Source: JAJPHI01 sp035541875 (GTDB lineage: Bacteria; Desulfobacterota; Binatia; Binatales; Binataceae). From it: a stretch of 64,000 nucleotides of DNA. Below the pieces are notes generated by a model. It was not told the DNA's origin, did not search any database, and was given only the letters and a program-made list of their open reading frames with translations. The DNA lies in NCBI GenBank assembly GCA_035541875.1, contig DATKML010000051.1:62001-126000 (forward strand). The letters run 5' to 3'. A program made the translations under genes and the position numbers. This document shows, in pieces, positions 43,818 to 53,100 of the stretch; position 1 is the first letter of the stretch, and the number at the start of each line of letters is the position of its first letter.

Positions 43818-44780
43818 ATGATTTCGGTCGTTATCCCGGTTTACAACGAGGCAGCCAATCTGCCCACTTTGTGGAAACGACTCCAGCCGGTGATGGAGAG
43901 CTTGGGCTACGACTATGAAGTCATCTTCATCGACGATGGCTCGGTCGATATCTCGCTGAACCTTCTGCGCGAGATTGCAAGCCACGACGAGCATGTACGC
44001 GTGGTCGAGCTGGCCCGCAACTTCGGCCAGCACTCCGCGATTCTAGCGGGCTTCAGCAAGTGCCGCGGCGATATCGTCGTCACCCTCGATGCTGACCTGC
44101 AGAATCCGCCCGAGGAGATTCCGCGCCTGATTGCGGCGATCGAGGCGGGCAATGATGTAGTGGGTGGATGGCGCGAGGAACGCCAGGACAGCAGCTATCG
44201 AAGGATGGCCTCGCGGCTGCACAACCATCTGACTTCGATGATCGTCGGCGTCTCGATGCATGACTACGGTTGCATGCTGCGCGCCTACCGCAAGCATATC
44301 GTCGATACGGTCGTCGCCTGCGATGAGAAATTCGCCTTCGTTCCCGCACTCGCAAACTCTTTCGCGAAGAGGGTCGCCGAACTTCCCGTCTCCCATGCGG
44401 AGCGCGCGGCTGGCGAATCGAAATACAGCATCTTCAAATTGGCGCATCTCAGCGTCAATCTGATTACCGGCTTCTCCAATTTCCCGATACAGGTGCTGAG
44501 CCTGTTCGGTATCGGCATCTCGTTCCTCGCGACGCTGCTCGGCACCATCCTCGTGATCCATCGATTGGTCTTCGGCCCGCAGCAGGAAGGTGCGCTGTGG
44601 ACCCTCTTCGCGATCGCGTTTTTCTTTTTCGGATTGGTTTTTCTCGCCTTCGGCGTAATCGGTGAGTACATCAATCGTATCTATCTTGAAGTGCGGCGAC
44701 GCCCGACCTTTATTGTTCGCCAGGTGCATGGCCAAAGCGAATCAGGCACACGAGCGGCTGAGTCACACCATCTCCAATGA
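43818..44780 (+). CDS. arnC: Undecaprenyl-phosphate glycosyltransferase ArnC (GT2)
   Basis: About 320 aa from ATG 43818; the frame opens earlier at TTG 43761. It is expected to attach the formylated aminoarabinose to undecaprenyl phosphate at the inner membrane. MISVVIPVYNEAANL is the GT2 start, DDGSVDISLNLL the nucleotide loop, and TLDADLQNPPEEIP the metal site. GGWREERQDSSYRRMASRLH resembles the ArnC/GtrB acceptor segment. Two C-terminal helices (VLSLFGIGISFLATLLGTIL and LWTLFAIAFFFFGLVFLAFG) anchor it, as in ArnC and DPM1-type enzymes. The stop overlaps the next gene as ATGA, so the pair is co-translated. Confidence 0.88.
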   Translation: MISVVIPVYNEAANLPTLWKRLQPVMESLGYDYEVIFIDDGSVDISLNLLREIASHDEHVRVVELARNFGQHSAILAGFSKCRGDIVVTLDADLQNPPEEIPRLIAAIEAGNDVVGGWREERQDSSYRRMASRLHNHLTSMIVGVSMHDYGCMLRAYRKHIVDTVVACDEKFAFVPALANSFAKRVAELPVSHAERAAGESKYSIFKLAHLSVNLITGFSNFPIQVLSLFGIGISFLATLLGTILVIHRLVFGPQQEGALWTLFAIAFFFFGLVFLAFGVIGEYINRIYLEVRRRPTFIVRQVHGQSESGTRAAESHHLQ

Positions 44781-45724
44781 GTGAAATCGTCCGGGACGTG
44801 CGCCGCGCGCGCTGCGTCCTATTCGCCTATCACGAAGCCGGCTACGTCCTGATCGAAGAACTGCTGAAGCTTGGAGCACCGATCGCCGCGCTGTTTACGC
44901 ATCAGGATTCACCGAGTGAGGAAATCTGGTGGCGATCCTGCGCCGAACTGGCGAAGGCCAACGCGATCCCCGTCTACACGCCCGAAACGATCGGTGATGC
45001 GGAATTGGCGCTGGTTCGGTCGCTCGACCCGGCCGTTATCTACTCGGCGTACTATCGAAGTCTGCTGCCGAAAGCCGTGCTGGAGGCCGCACCGCTGGGA
45101 GCTTACAACCTGCATGGGTCGCTGCTCCCCAAGTATCGCGGTCGCGTGCCGGTGAACTGGATGCTCGTCCACGGCGAGAAAGAAGGCGGCATCACGCTCC
45201 ATCACATGGTCGAGCGTGCCGACGCCGGCGATATCGTGGCGCAGCTCTCCGTCGCGATCGAAGACGAAGACACGGCACTGACGCTCTATCGCAAGATCGT
45301 GCCGCTCGGGGCTCAGCTGATCCGCGAATACCATCCGCAGATCGTCGCTGGAACCGCGCCGCGTCATCCGCAGGATCTGAAGGCGGGCAGTTACTTCGGT
45401 CGACGACGACCCGAAGATGGCAAGATCGATTGGTCGTGGACGGCACGCCGTATTTTCAACTTGATCCGCGCCGTCACGCATCCGTATCCCGGGGCGTTCA
45501 CTCTGGCGAATGGGCAAAAGCTGATTATCTGGGCTGCGCGAATCGCGTCGGAGACGGGACATAGTGGTGAGCCCGGCACCATTATCCGCCCCGGTCCTGG
45601 CAACAGCGTTGAAGTCGCCGCGGGAGACGGAAGCCTTTTGGTGCAATCCGTGCAATTCGATCATCAGGCCGAGCGCCACGCAGCAGAGGCGCTCGCTAAC
45701 TGGCATAATAAGCGGCTGCAGTAA
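44777..45724 (+). CDS. arnA: UDP-Ara4N formyltransferase (ArnA N-terminal domain as a separate protein)
   Basis: 315 aa formyltransferase using 10-formyl-THF. It matches the E. coli ArnA N-terminal half closely in pattern: FAYHEAGYVLIEELL, VIYSAYYRSLLP, NLHGSLLPKYRGRVPVNW, HHMVERADAGDIVAQ. The catalytic residues correspond to Asn111, His113 and Asp149. RAVTHPYPGAFT marks the end of the core and the C-terminal OB-like domain follows. It stops before any dehydrogenase part, which is the next gene, 11 nt downstream. It formylates the 4-amino group of the sugar nucleotide to drive the pathway. Its start overlaps arnC. Confidence 0.93.
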   Translation: MSEIVRDVRRARCVLFAYHEAGYVLIEELLKLGAPIAALFTHQDSPSEEIWWRSCAELAKANAIPVYTPETIGDAELALVRSLDPAVIYSAYYRSLLPKAVLEAAPLGAYNLHGSLLPKYRGRVPVNWMLVHGEKEGGITLHHMVERADAGDIVAQLSVAIEDEDTALTLYRKIVPLGAQLIREYHPQIVAGTAPRHPQDLKAGSYFGRRRPEDGKIDWSWTARRIFNLIRAVTHPYPGAFTLANGQKLIIWAARIASETGHSGEPGTIIRPGPGNSVEVAAGDGSLLVQSVQFDHQAERHAAEALANWHNKRLQ

Positions 45725-45735
45725 GAGGAGGTCAC

Positions 45736-46701
45736 ATGCGGGTTTTGATCACAGGTGGTGCGGGCTTTCTAGGCTCGCATCTGGCAGATGGGTTTATCGC
45801 ACGCGGCGACGAGGTTTTTGTACTCGACACCGGTTCAATCGCGAAGGTGCGCCACCTGCTGAACGAGCCCCGCTTTCATTACGTCCACGACTCGATTTTC
45901 AATATCGAACTGCTCGACAGCCTGGCCGCCCGCGTCGATCTTATCTATCACCTCGCAGCCGTGGTCGGTGTCGAACATTACGTCGGCGACCCTTACGAGA
46001 CGCTCAACGTAAACGTGAACGGCACCCAGAATCTGCTGAAGGCCGCATACAAATACGGCAAGAAAGTCGTCTTCAGTTCGACCTCCGAAGTCTACGGCCG
46101 CAACCCGAAGGTACCCTGGAAAGAGGACGATGATCGCGTGCTCGGTGCGACCACGATCGATCGATGGTGTTACTCAACCTCGAAGGCCGTCGGCGAGCAC
46201 TTCTGCTTCGCCTATCACAAGCTCGGCCTACCGGTGACGGTGGTCCGCTTCTTCAATATCTATGGCCCACGCCTCGATAAGGTTGATGTCGGCCGCCTGT
46301 TCACAATTTTCATGGGACAGTTGCTGCGCGGCGCCGATCTAACCGTTATCGGCGATGGCTCCCAGACGCGATGCTTCACCTACGTTACCGACGCCGTATC
46401 GGCGACGATCGAAGCCGGGCTTAATCGCAACGCCGACGGCCAAGCGATCAATATCGGCATCGATGTGGAAACATCGGTACTGGAGTTTGCCAAGCTGATG
46501 CTTGAGCTCTACGGGCCCTGCAAATCGCAGATCAAGTTTGTCTCGCAGGAGCAGGTCTACGGCAACAGCTATGAGGATATTCCGCGACGGGTGCCGGATA
46601 ACACCAAGATGCGCAAGCTGCTGGGAATCGAGCCGAAAGTCTCGTTGCGCGACGGCACCAAACTAACGATGGACTGGTTCCGCAAGGAAGCGAACGCCTG
46701 A
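45736..46701 (+). CDS. UDP-glucuronate oxidative decarboxylase/epimerase-like SDR (ArnA C-terminal domain type)
   Basis: 321 aa extended SDR. The NAD loop GGAGFLGSHL is at 7-16. STSEVYG at 115-121 puts Ser-Glu where ArnA and UDP-xylose synthase have their decarboxylation pair. YSTSK (146-150) is the catalytic Tyr/Lys motif, and IPRRVPDNTKMRKLLG matches the late Arg segment. ArnA makes UDP-Ara4-ketose from UDP-GlcA; UXS makes UDP-xylose. Sequence alone does not separate them. The position between arnA formyltransferase and arnD favours the ArnA dehydrogenase role. An AGGAGG site lies just before its ATG. The stop TGA overlaps the CTG start of arnD. Confidence 0.85.
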   Translation: MRVLITGGAGFLGSHLADGFIARGDEVFVLDTGSIAKVRHLLNEPRFHYVHDSIFNIELLDSLAARVDLIYHLAAVVGVEHYVGDPYETLNVNVNGTQNLLKAAYKYGKKVVFSSTSEVYGRNPKVPWKEDDDRVLGATTIDRWCYSTSKAVGEHFCFAYHKLGLPVTVVRFFNIYGPRLDKVDVGRLFTIFMGQLLRGADLTVIGDGSQTRCFTYVTDAVSATIEAGLNRNADGQAINIGIDVETSVLEFAKLMLELYGPCKSQIKFVSQEQVYGNSYEDIPRRVPDNTKMRKLLGIEPKVSLRDGTKLTMDWFRKEANA

Positions 46702-47600
46702 AGGTTGCGCTTAAAATCGACGTCGATACCCATCAGGGTCTCGGCGAAGGTGTACCTCGACTTCATCGCGCGCTCGTCGATCTCGGGATCACCGGCACGT
46801 TCTATATCGCGATGGGCCCGGATAATTCCGGCCGCGCGATCGTGCGTGCGTTTCGGAATCCGGGCTTTCTGACCAAGATGCGTCGGACCAACGCCGTCGC
46901 GATGTACGGGTTGCGGACGGTGCTGTCCGGAACGTTGCTGCCCTCGCGGCCCATCGCCCTCGCCTATCCGGAAGTGATCCGCGACCTCGCGAAGGCAGGC
47001 TTCGAAGTCGGCCTGCACGGTTACGATCACGTCTTCTGGCAGGACCACATCGGCGAGCTACCCGAGGCTCAGGTACGTGCCGAAGTAGAGGAAGCCGCCG
47101 AGGTCTTTCGTGCGATATTGGGCGAGGCGCCGAAGGCTTTCGCCGCGCCGGGATGGCGTACGAGCGAAACCGCGTCTCGCCTCCTCGATAATTTCCATCT
47201 CAGCTATCGCAGCGATACGCGCGGGCGTGTGCCCTTCCGATGCCGCATCGGCAGCACCGTGCTTGAAACGATCGAAATACCGACCACGCTGCCGACACTC
47301 GACGAAGTGATGGGGACGCCCGCCGTCGAGGAAGCCGGATCCGTGGCCGAATACTATCTCCGCCAGATGCGAGAGGATACGCTCAACGTTCATACGATTC
47401 ATGCTGAGACCGAAGGGATGGGTCAGCTCGACGCGTTCGTCGCACTGCTCAAAGCCCTGAAGGACCGCGGCGCCGAGTTCGTCCGTGTCGATGAGGCCGT
47501 AGCGCAACTCGCTCCTTCTGAACTGCCGATCTGCGAGATCGTCCGCACTACCCTGCCCGACCGCGCCGGATGGGTCTCCGGCCAAGGCCCCAACCTTTAA
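46698..47600 (+). CDS. arnD: Formylated Ara4N-undecaprenyl phosphate deformylase ArnD, apparent CTG start
   Basis: 300 aa polysaccharide deacetylase-fold enzyme that removes the formyl group after lipid loading. The N-terminus matches ArnD: ALKIDVDTHQGLGEGVPRL carries the DxD metal pair (Asp8, Asp10), and TFYIAMGPDNSGRAIVR follows. GLHGYDHVFWQDH gives the zinc histidines, and VHTIHAETEGMG is the late motif. The frame is open before the ATG at 46812, and that ATG would delete the whole DxD part. CTG at 46698 gives exactly the family length start, with AAGGAAG 7 nt upstream and overlap with the previous TGA. No ATG, GTG or TTG fits better. Confidence 0.92.
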   Translation: MKVALKIDVDTHQGLGEGVPRLHRALVDLGITGTFYIAMGPDNSGRAIVRAFRNPGFLTKMRRTNAVAMYGLRTVLSGTLLPSRPIALAYPEVIRDLAKAGFEVGLHGYDHVFWQDHIGELPEAQVRAEVEEAAEVFRAILGEAPKAFAAPGWRTSETASRLLDNFHLSYRSDTRGRVPFRCRIGSTVLETIEIPTTLPTLDEVMGTPAVEEAGSVAEYYLRQMREDTLNVHTIHAETEGMGQLDAFVALLKALKDRGAEFVRVDEAVAQLAPSELPICEIVRTTLPDRAGWVSGQGPNL

Positions 47601-47666
47601 TCGGGCTTTCGCTCGCCGCCATTTCGTGTATCAATGGCGGAATTAATCCGCTGGAGCCAAAGCCTC

Positions 47667-48857
47667 ATGTCGTTAGCGAATCGCATTATCGGAGATCCAC
47701 GCGAGATCGGACTCGATCCCGAGAAAGTTGAAGCGCTCTTTCAGCGTGCTGAGCGCGAAGTCGTCGATGGGCTGTTGCCGTCGTGTCAGCTAGCGATCGC
47801 ACGGAACGGCAAGATCGGCGCGATGAAGACTTTCGGTCGCGCCATCCAGGGCGGTCAGGATCTGCCCGCCACAAACGACACGCTCTACTGCGTTTTCAGC
47901 TGCACGAAGGCGATCATCTCGGCTGCGATATGGATTCTAATCGGCGAAGGCAAGGTCGACGTTAACCAACGAGCGGCGGAGATTGTTCCGGAATTCGGGA
48001 CGAACGGCAAAGAGGCGATCACGGTCGAACAACTACTGATTCATACCGGCGGCTTCCCCTTCGCCAGCTATGCGCAGCCGCAATGGCTCGACCGCGACGT
48101 GATGCTTGAACGGTTCAAGGCGTGGAAACTGCAGTTTCCCATCGGACAACGCTTCGTCTATCACGCTACGTCGGCATTCTGGGTCTTGGGCGAGATCATC
48201 CGGCGGCAATCCGGGCTCGATTTCCGCGATTTCGTTGCGCAGCGAATCGCGGCACCGCTCGGGTTGCCCGAGCTACGACTGGGTCGGCCGAAAGCGGAAC
48301 AAGGTCGAATCGCCGATATCGTGCACGTCGGTGACGCGTTGACCGCCGCCGATTACGAGAAGATGGGACTTCCTCCGCCGCCGGAGACCGAAGTGACCGA
48401 AGACGCGATTTTAGGTTTCAATGATCCAATCGTCCGCGAATCCGGCGTACCGGGCGGTGGCGGTATCATGACTGCGGCCGAGTTAGCCCTCTTCTATCAG
48501 GGCTTGTTGCACAATGAACCGATCAATAGCGAACGCATCTGGAAACCCGAAGTCCTCAAGGAAGCCCTGCGCGTCCGCTCAGGCGACTACTTCGATCCCG
48601 TGTTCAAGTACAAGTGTAATCGCGCGCTTGGTGTCGTTATCGCGGGCGACGACGGTTTCAGTAACTATCGCGGATTCGGACGCGCCACGTCGCCGATTGC
48701 TTTCGGGCATGGCGGCGCGGGCGGACAAATCGGATGGGGCGATCCGGTGACCGGAATCTCGGTAGGTTACTGCACCAACGGCTTCGATCGCAACGATATC
48801 CGGCAAGGCCGCCGCGGCGTCGCGATCTCAAGTCTCGCAGCAGTATGCGCGGCCTAA
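47667..48857 (+). CDS. Serine hydrolase (beta-lactamase/class C-type esterase family)
   Basis: 396 aa from the ATG at 47667, with GGAG 10 nt before; the longest frame starts at 47634. The Ser-x-x-Lys motif is FSCTKAI, with Ser78 and Lys81. The Tyr motif is probably FVYHATSAFWVLGEI, and the third element may be the GHGGAGGQIGW segment near the C-terminus. There is no export signal, so it resembles cytoplasmic EstB-like esterases or D-aminopeptidases rather than a secreted beta-lactamase. The substrate is unknown. It follows arnD on the same strand by 66 nt but is not part of the Arn pathway as known. Confidence 0.88.
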   Translation: MSLANRIIGDPREIGLDPEKVEALFQRAEREVVDGLLPSCQLAIARNGKIGAMKTFGRAIQGGQDLPATNDTLYCVFSCTKAIISAAIWILIGEGKVDVNQRAAEIVPEFGTNGKEAITVEQLLIHTGGFPFASYAQPQWLDRDVMLERFKAWKLQFPIGQRFVYHATSAFWVLGEIIRRQSGLDFRDFVAQRIAAPLGLPELRLGRPKAEQGRIADIVHVGDALTAADYEKMGLPPPPETEVTEDAILGFNDPIVRESGVPGGGGIMTAAELALFYQGLLHNEPINSERIWKPEVLKEALRVRSGDYFDPVFKYKCNRALGVVIAGDDGFSNYRGFGRATSPIAFGHGGAGGQIGWGDPVTGISVGYCTNGFDRNDIRQGRRGVAISSLAAVCAA

Positions 48858-48885
48858 ACGGCTGCGCATACCAGGCGTCTACCGG

Positions 48886-50181
48886 TTAAACCTCGAACGG
48901 ATTTTCGAGGACGATCGTCGCGTCTCGGGCGGCGCCCACTCCGATAATCGAAAGGCGTGCTCCGCATAGTTCGCGGACTCGATTCAGGTAGCGTTGCGCG
49001 TTGGGGGGTAGCTGATCGAAGCTGCGAGCGCTGGAGACATCCTCGCGCCAACCAGGCATCTCCTCATAAATCGGTTTCACCTTTTCGAGCATCCGCCTGC
49101 TGGCCGGAATCTCGTCGTAGCGCTTCCCACGCACCTCGTATGCAACGCAGATCTTAACCGGATCGGTGCCGGTCAGTACGTCGAGCTTGGTAAGAGCGAG
49201 CCCCCACATCCCGTTCAGCCGGATTGCATGGCGCAGCAGGACCGCATCGACCCATCCGATACGGCGGGGACGACCCGTAGCGCTGCCGAACTCTGCCCCT
49301 TGCTCGCGCAGATTATCGGCAAGCGTGCCGAAAATCTCCGAGGGGAATGGGCCGGAGCCGACACGTGTCGTATAGGCTTTCGTGATTCCAAGCACTGCTT
49401 GAAGCTTGTGAGGCGCAACCCCTGCACCTCCCGCGACGGCGCTGGCTCCGCAATTCGACGAGGTCACGAAGGGATAGGTACCGTGGTCGATATCAAGCAT
49501 CACACCATGCGCGCCTTCGAACAGAATACGCTTGCCCGACGCGATCGCGTCGTTGAGAAACTCGGGCGTATCACAGAGATAACGCTGTAGGCGGCTTCGT
49601 GCCTTGAGAACGGTCTCGACAATCTCCTTGGCACTCAGTGGCTTCGCCTTAAGGATCGTTTTGATATAGGCGTTTTTCTCGCTGATATTCTTTTCGAGCT
49701 TTTCGAGGAATGCAGCCTTATCGTTCATGTCATCGAAACGAAGGCCGACCCGCGCCATCTTGTCTTCGTAAGTGGGACCGATTCCAAAGCCGGTGGTCCC
49801 GATAGCCTTTTTGCCGAGGCGCGCTTCGCGACCGCGATCGATCGCGCGATGATACGGCATCACGAGATGCGCATCGTAGCTGATCTTCAGATCGTCGGGG
49901 CCGAGCTTGCGACCTCGCTTTTTCAGATTGTCGATCTCTTTGACCAGCGCGACGGGATCCACCACGGTGCCGTTGCCGATGACGCAGACTTTCCCGGGGT
50001 GCAGTGCACCCGCGGGAATCAGACGCAGGATGAATTTTTCGCCATTGACGACAAGCGTATGGGCAGCGTTGTTACCGCCCTGAAAACGCACCACAACGTC
50101 GGCGTCGTGCGCCAGCAAATCAACTACTTTGCCTTTGCCCTCGTCGCCCCACTGTGCACCCACCACCGCGACCGTATTCAT
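48886..50181 (-). CDS. purA: Adenylosuccinate synthetase
   Basis: 431 aa GTP-dependent purine enzyme that makes adenylosuccinate from IMP and aspartate. The start MNTVAVVGAQWGDEGKGKVV is the signature (GDEGKGK at 12-18). The catalytic His lies in GGNNAAHTLVVNG. IGTTGFGIGPTYEDKMARVG is the IMP loop, and TRVGSGPFPSEI is present. The C-terminal end is complete (VGAARDATIVLENPFEV). It is the last gene of a minus-strand set after serA with an 81 nt gap. The convergent gene is the serine hydrolase at 47667, 28 nt away. Confidence 0.97.
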   Translation of the reverse strand: MNTVAVVGAQWGDEGKGKVVDLLAHDADVVVRFQGGNNAAHTLVVNGEKFILRLIPAGALHPGKVCVIGNGTVVDPVALVKEIDNLKKRGRKLGPDDLKISYDAHLVMPYHRAIDRGREARLGKKAIGTTGFGIGPTYEDKMARVGLRFDDMNDKAAFLEKLEKNISEKNAYIKTILKAKPLSAKEIVETVLKARSRLQRYLCDTPEFLNDAIASGKRILFEGAHGVMLDIDHGTYPFVTSSNCGASAVAGGAGVAPHKLQAVLGITKAYTTRVGSGPFPSEIFGTLADNLREQGAEFGSATGRPRRIGWVDAVLLRHAIRLNGMWGLALTKLDVLTGTDPVKICVAYEVRGKRYDEIPASRRMLEKVKPIYEEMPGWREDVSSARSFDQLPPNAQRYLNRVRELCGARLSIIGVGAARDATIVLENPFEV

Positions 50182-50263
50182 TTAAGCTTTGTGCCTGTCA
50201 TATGAGGTGTTCGTGACGCAGGACTACACACCGCGGCCATCGCGTCATTGAGTTTTCCATCCT

Positions 50264-51859
50264 TCAGAGCCGGAGTGTAGACGCCGAGACTATCGCCGGA
50301 TGCGTTTTGAGCTTTTCCAGCACCGCCGCCGGAACTGGTCCATCAACTTCGAAGAAGCTGAGCGCCATGCCGCCCGCTCGATCGCGCCCGAGTTCCAAAC
50401 CCGCGATATTGACGCCGGCCTCACCGATCATCGTGCCCACGGCACCAACGACCCCCGGAACGTCGCGGTTATGCAGCATCAGGAAGTAGCCTTCAGTCGG
50501 CGCCTCGATCCGATAACCGTCGATACGGATTATCCGAATCGCATGGCTACCGAATACTGCACCCGCGACTTCGTGCTGACCCTTCGCCGTTCGCACCGTC
50601 ACCGTGATCGTATTGATGTAATCCGACGATTCCCGCGATCGCGTCTCGGTCACGGTGATACCACGCTCACGGGCGATAAAGGGGGCGCTCACATAGTTGA
50701 GATTCTGATCGAGAAAGCCGCTCAGCAACCCCTTCAACGCCCCTGCGATAATCGGCTCGCCGCGGAGATTCGCCGCTTCACCGGTAAAGCCCACCGTTAC
50801 GTGTTCTGGCGAGCCGTTCACGAGCTGCGCAACCGCCTGTCCCAGCTTTTCGCTGAGTTGCAGATGCGGCGCAATCGTCTCCAGCTCCTGCACGCTCAGG
50901 GCCGGGATATTAACCGCAAATCGGATCGTTCCCTCAGTCAGGAAATCCAGCACCTGATGAGCGATATCGACGGCGACTTGAACCTGCGCTTCGTCCGTGG
51001 CCGCACCAAGATGGGGCGTCGCGGTTACATTCGGATGACGCAGCAGAGGATGATCCGTCGGGGGCGGTTCTTCGACGAACACGTCGAGCGCCGCGCCGGC
51101 GACTTTGCCCGACTGGAGCGCCTCAAGCAATGCGCCTTCGTCGACGATTCCGCCGCGCGCGCAATTAACGATACGCACGCCCTTTTTCATCATCGCGAAC
51201 GCGGCCGCATCGATAAGGCCGCGCGTCTCGTCGGTGAGTGGCGTGTGCACCGTGATGAAATCGGCGCGACGGAAGATTTCCTCTAGCTCGACCTTCTCGA
51301 TACCGACGCGGGCGGCAGCCTCCGCCGTCAAAATCGGATCGTAGCCGATCACCTTCATCTTCAGGCCCATCGCGCGATCTGCCACGATCCGCCCGATATT
51401 GCCGAGCCCGACGACGCCGAGCGTCTTATTACAGACTTCCGTGCCGGTGAACTTGCTGCGCTCCCACTTCCCAGCGAGCAGCGCCGCGTTCGCCGCCGGG
51501 ATATGACGCGCCATCGCCATCATCATCGAGATCGTATGCTCGGCCGTCGTTACGCTGTTGCCGAGCGGACTGTTCATCACGACGATACCGCGCCGCGTTG
51601 CCGCTTCGAGGTCAACGTTATCGACGCCGACACCGGCGCGACCGATCACCTTGAGCAAATCGGCACGATCGATAATCTCGCGGGTCACGCGCGTCCCGCT
51701 GCGGATAATCAGCGCCTGATACGACCCGATTATCTCCGCCAGTTCAGCAGGCTTCATACCCGTCTTGACGTCGAATTGGATACGGTCGTCGCGCTTCAGG
51801 ACGTCGAGGCCCTGAGGGGCGAGCGAATCGCTGAGAAGTATGCGAAAGGTTTCCGCCAT
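50264..51859 (-). CDS. serA: D-3-phosphoglycerate dehydrogenase
   Basis: 531 aa long-form PGDH, first step of phosphorylated serine synthesis. The substrate domain starts ILLSDSLAPQGLDVLKRDDR. The Rossmann part has LGVVGLGNIGRIVADRAMG. The catalytic residues are in RGGIVDEGALLEAL (Arg), VFVEEPPPTDHPLLRHPNV (Glu) and TPHLGAATDEAQ (His). An intervening ASB-type domain and a C-terminal ACT domain (IDGYRIEAPTEGYFLMLHNR to the end) allow serine feedback. It lies 5 nt downstream of a class V aminotransferase gene, which may supply the next step. Both are under the leader with a terminator at 53101-53139. Confidence 0.96.
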   Translation of the reverse strand: MAETFRILLSDSLAPQGLDVLKRDDRIQFDVKTGMKPAELAEIIGSYQALIIRSGTRVTREIIDRADLLKVIGRAGVGVDNVDLEAATRRGIVVMNSPLGNSVTTAEHTISMMMAMARHIPAANAALLAGKWERSKFTGTEVCNKTLGVVGLGNIGRIVADRAMGLKMKVIGYDPILTAEAAARVGIEKVELEEIFRRADFITVHTPLTDETRGLIDAAAFAMMKKGVRIVNCARGGIVDEGALLEALQSGKVAGAALDVFVEEPPPTDHPLLRHPNVTATPHLGAATDEAQVQVAVDIAHQVLDFLTEGTIRFAVNIPALSVQELETIAPHLQLSEKLGQAVAQLVNGSPEHVTVGFTGEAANLRGEPIIAGALKGLLSGFLDQNLNYVSAPFIARERGITVTETRSRESSDYINTITVTVRTAKGQHEVAGAVFGSHAIRIIRIDGYRIEAPTEGYFLMLHNRDVPGVVGAVGTMIGEAGVNIAGLELGRDRAGGMALSFFEVDGPVPAAVLEKLKTHPAIVSASTLRL

Positions 51860-51864
51860 AAAAC

Positions 51865-53079
51865 TTATGCGTCAGCTTGCGCGATCTGATTTTGTACGGC
51901 TGCGACTCCGGCGCCGCGCGTCAGCTTATAGCCGAGGCGCTCAAGTCCCAACTCCAGCGCACTGATAACGACCAACGTATCGAAGACGCCGAGATGGCCC
52001 ATGTGCCCGATACGCACGAGCTTGCCCTTCATATGGTCCTGGCCGCCTTGAATCGACACACCACAGTCGTCGCGCATCATCTTCACCAGTTTGCCGCCGT
52101 CGAGTCCCGACGGAGTGAGCAATCCGGTGACGCTGGGCGCGGGCGCATCAGGGGCGATCGGAGCTAAACCGATAGCCGCACCTGCCGCACGGGTCGCGCG
52201 GGCCATGAGATCATGTCGCGCAAAGACCTTAGGCAGTGTCTCCCCATGGATTATGTCGAGCGCTTTGTTCAAGCCAAAAATCAATGACACAGCAGGCGTA
52301 TAGGCCGTCGTATGCTCATCGCGTTGCGCCTTGAGCTCGCGATTCAAATCGAAGTAGTAGCGCGGCGTCTTGTTGGTCTTGGTGCGTTCCAGTGCTCGCT
52401 CCGACAGGGCAATCACGCCGAGCCCCGGCGGCAGCATCAGCGCTTTCTGGCTTCCGGTAACCAGGGCGTCGATACCCCACTCGTCCATCTTCTGTTCAAA
52501 GACTCCGACCGAGGTAATTCCGTCGACCACGAGCATTGTCTCGCGTTTGCGGGTAATGGATGCGATCTCTGCCACCGGATGCACGGTACAGGTCGAGGTC
52601 TCGCTGGCTTGTACAAAGACCGCCCGTGCCGTCGGATGGGCTCGCAGCGCCTCCTCGATCTGCTCGGGACGCACCGCCTGCCCCCATTCGACCTTCACTT
52701 CACGCGCCGTCGCGCCGAAAGCCTGGATCAACTTGCCCCATCGCTCCCCAAACTTGCCGCCGTTCACGAAGATCGCTTCGTCGCCGGGTTGCAGGAGATT
52801 GGTCACCGACGCTTCCATCGCGCCCGTGCCGCTCGAGGCCAGCAGGATTACCTCCTGCTTCGTACCGAACAACGGCTTCAACTTCTCACGAGCCGCATCG
52901 AGCACCGCACTGAACTGCGGAGTGCGATGGTGGATGATCGGTTGCGCCATTTCGAGCAGAACTTCGGGCGGAACCGGCGCGGGTCCTGGGGTAAATAGAT
53001 ATTTCTTCACTGTTGCTACGTTTTGCGTTGGCCCAGCGATTCTAATCGGTTCGGGGCGTCGACGCGATAAAGCCGCCAT
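51865..53079 (-). CDS. Class V PLP aminotransferase (serine/alanine-glyoxylate or phosphoserine type)
   Basis: About 404 aa from ATG 53079. The conserved part begins TVKKYLFTPGPAPVPPEVL, so a GTG at 53010 (MKKYLFTPGP) is an equally good start. The PLP lysine is in VTGSQKALMLPPGLG, and the cofactor region is LASSGTGAMEASVTNLL. The family covers alanine/serine-glyoxylate aminotransferases, PucG and some phosphoserine aminotransferases. Its place 5 nt ahead of serA suggests it uses 3-phosphohydroxypyruvate. No serB or serC gene is in the window. An intrinsic terminator lies only 22 nt before the ATG, in the leader. Confidence 0.88.
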   Translation of the reverse strand: MAALSRRRPEPIRIAGPTQNVATVKKYLFTPGPAPVPPEVLLEMAQPIIHHRTPQFSAVLDAAREKLKPLFGTKQEVILLASSGTGAMEASVTNLLQPGDEAIFVNGGKFGERWGKLIQAFGATAREVKVEWGQAVRPEQIEEALRAHPTARAVFVQASETSTCTVHPVAEIASITRKRETMLVVDGITSVGVFEQKMDEWGIDALVTGSQKALMLPPGLGVIALSERALERTKTNKTPRYYFDLNRELKAQRDEHTTAYTPAVSLIFGLNKALDIIHGETLPKVFARHDLMARATRAAGAAIGLAPIAPDAPAPSVTGLLTPSGLDGGKLVKMMRDDCGVSIQGGQDHMKGKLVRIGHMGHLGVFDTLVVISALELGLERLGYKLTRGAGVAAVQNQIAQADA

Positions 53080-53100
53080 CAAATTGGCGAACTTTTGGCC

